From Paenibacillus sp. yr247 (GTDB lineage Bacteria; Bacillota; Bacilli; Paenibacillales; NBRC-103111), in contig NZ_FNIF01000015.1 in the NCBI RefSeq assembly GCF_900103825.1, positions 46,487 to 110,486 of the forward strand: 64,000 bases of DNA. The letters run 5' to 3'. Numbering within the stretch: position 1 is the first letter of the stretch; each line of letters begins with the position of its first letter. A program made the translations under genes and the position numbers. The notes below the pieces were generated by a model. The model was not told the DNA's origin and ran no database searches. It worked only from the letters and a program-made list of their open reading frames with translations. Of the stretch, positions 63,624 to 64,000 are shown one piece after another.

Positions 63624-63651
63624 TGTTAGGTGACAAATAAGTTTTGAAGTG
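63624..63651 (+). mobile_element. Second Tn7-like end, facing away
   Basis: TGTTAGGT followed by GACAAATAAGTTTTGAAGTG, the same terminus and site as the neighbouring end but in the opposite direction and separated from it by exactly 5 bp (GCAAC). Only one site is present before IS1182-related sequence begins. Confidence 0.65.
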
Positions 63652-63723
63652 CAAGAAACCAGCAAACTCGTGGGGATGCCACTGAAGAACTCACTGTTTT
63701 TCAGGATCCCTAAATTCTCTACA

Positions 63724-63775
63724 CAAAAAGACGACTCATTTCCATTTTTCAATGGGCTTGAGCCGTCTTTTTTCT
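63724..63775. terminator. Bidirectional terminator after the IS1182 transposase
   Basis: AAAAAGACGACTCA and TGAGCCGTCTTTTTT arms with an inner CCATTT/AATGGG part. Confidence 0.8.
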
Positions 63776-63803
63776 TATCTCTTACATCTTTATTTGTTGG
63801 ATT

Positions 63804-64000
63804 TTAATCATTCAATTTCAATATTCGCTTCAAATTTACTGCAAATATTGCAATGGCTGCTTGTATCTCCATGCCGATTAGACCCGAGGATGCCGCTACA
63901 TCCAACCCGTGCCTATGTTTTAATTCACTATTTTTCGCTTCTATCTTGTAACGTTGCTTCGACTTTTCTCTAAAGTCATCACTTTCTTGAAACGTTGCTT
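63804..64000 (-). CDS. IS1182-family transposase, C-terminal part
   Basis: The frame is open to the window edge and reads SDDFREKSKQRYKIEAKNSE, then LKHRHGLDVAASSGLIGMEI and FAVNLKRILKLND, stop. This is the conserved C-terminus of IS1182/DDE transposases. The rest of the gene, and the other end of the element, lie beyond 64000. Confidence 0.85.
   Translation of the reverse strand, partial: ATFQESDDFREKSKQRYKIEAKNSELKHRHGLDVAASSGLIGMEIQAAIAIFAVNLKRILKLND

Overview
The window looks like a chromosomal segment of a spore-forming, low-to-mid GC Firmicute of the Paenibacillus/Cohnella type. The evidence is SinR/SinI regulators, a GerA-family germinant receptor operon, AGGAGG-type ribosome binding sites, a T-box leader, and oxalate decarboxylase, malate:quinone oxidoreductase and class I FBP aldolase of Bacillales type. 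It falls into a metabolic/matrix half (about 1-41 kb) and a fragmented accessory half (about 41-64 kb).

1-3.7 kb holds small unlinked genes: an HD hydrolase, a YVTN beta-propeller, an Sm-like small protein and a bicupin oxalate decarboxylase with an altered lid. 3.8-23.8 kb reads as one extracellular-polysaccharide locus. A rightward operon encodes a SinR-like regulator, GlmS, a HEAT protein, a processive GT2 synthase, a degenerate receiver protein and a membrane-anchored GH-A-type glycosidase. A divergent leftward operon encodes a UbiA-type prenyltransferase, an SMR transporter, a divergent PAP2 phosphatase, a GT-C membrane glycosyltransferase and a second copy of the glycosidase. A third unit encodes a GH18-like secreted barrel, GlmU, GlmM, SinI and SinR. 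Shared GTTCKTTA boxes lie in the two control regions, so I infer SinR-type control of UDP-GlcNAc supply, polymerisation and lipid-linked sugar transfer.

23.9-35.7 kb is a leftward catabolic operon: two ABC permeases, a binding protein, two ADP-ribosylglycohydrolase-family proteins, a LacI regulator, a CitE-like lyase, an NDP-forming acyl-CoA synthetase and a ribokinase. A perfect LacI-type palindrome lies at its head. 35.7-40.7 kb holds a PhyH remnant, an MFS transporter, an APH-family kinase, a broken APH gene and mqo.

41.3-61.8 kb is a mosaic in which a composite repeat (two short palindromic motifs flanking a variable hairpin) occurs about twenty times. It repeatedly overlaps the stop codon of a single small leftward gene. 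Seven of these small genes are decayed and two are paralogues of each other. This looks like an integron-style cassette array without a visible integrase, and is the main candidate for an undescribed system. Ordinary genes are interspersed (FBP aldolase, a PadR/DUF1048/ABC exporter operon, Hsp20, HNH nuclease, germination operon, acetamidase, a methyltransferase behind a T-box). The right edge carries an ArsR-controlled DoxX/SRPBCC operon, then a Tn7-like transposon end with four TnsB-type sites. A second end faces away from it across exactly 5 bp. An IS1182-family transposase runs off the window.
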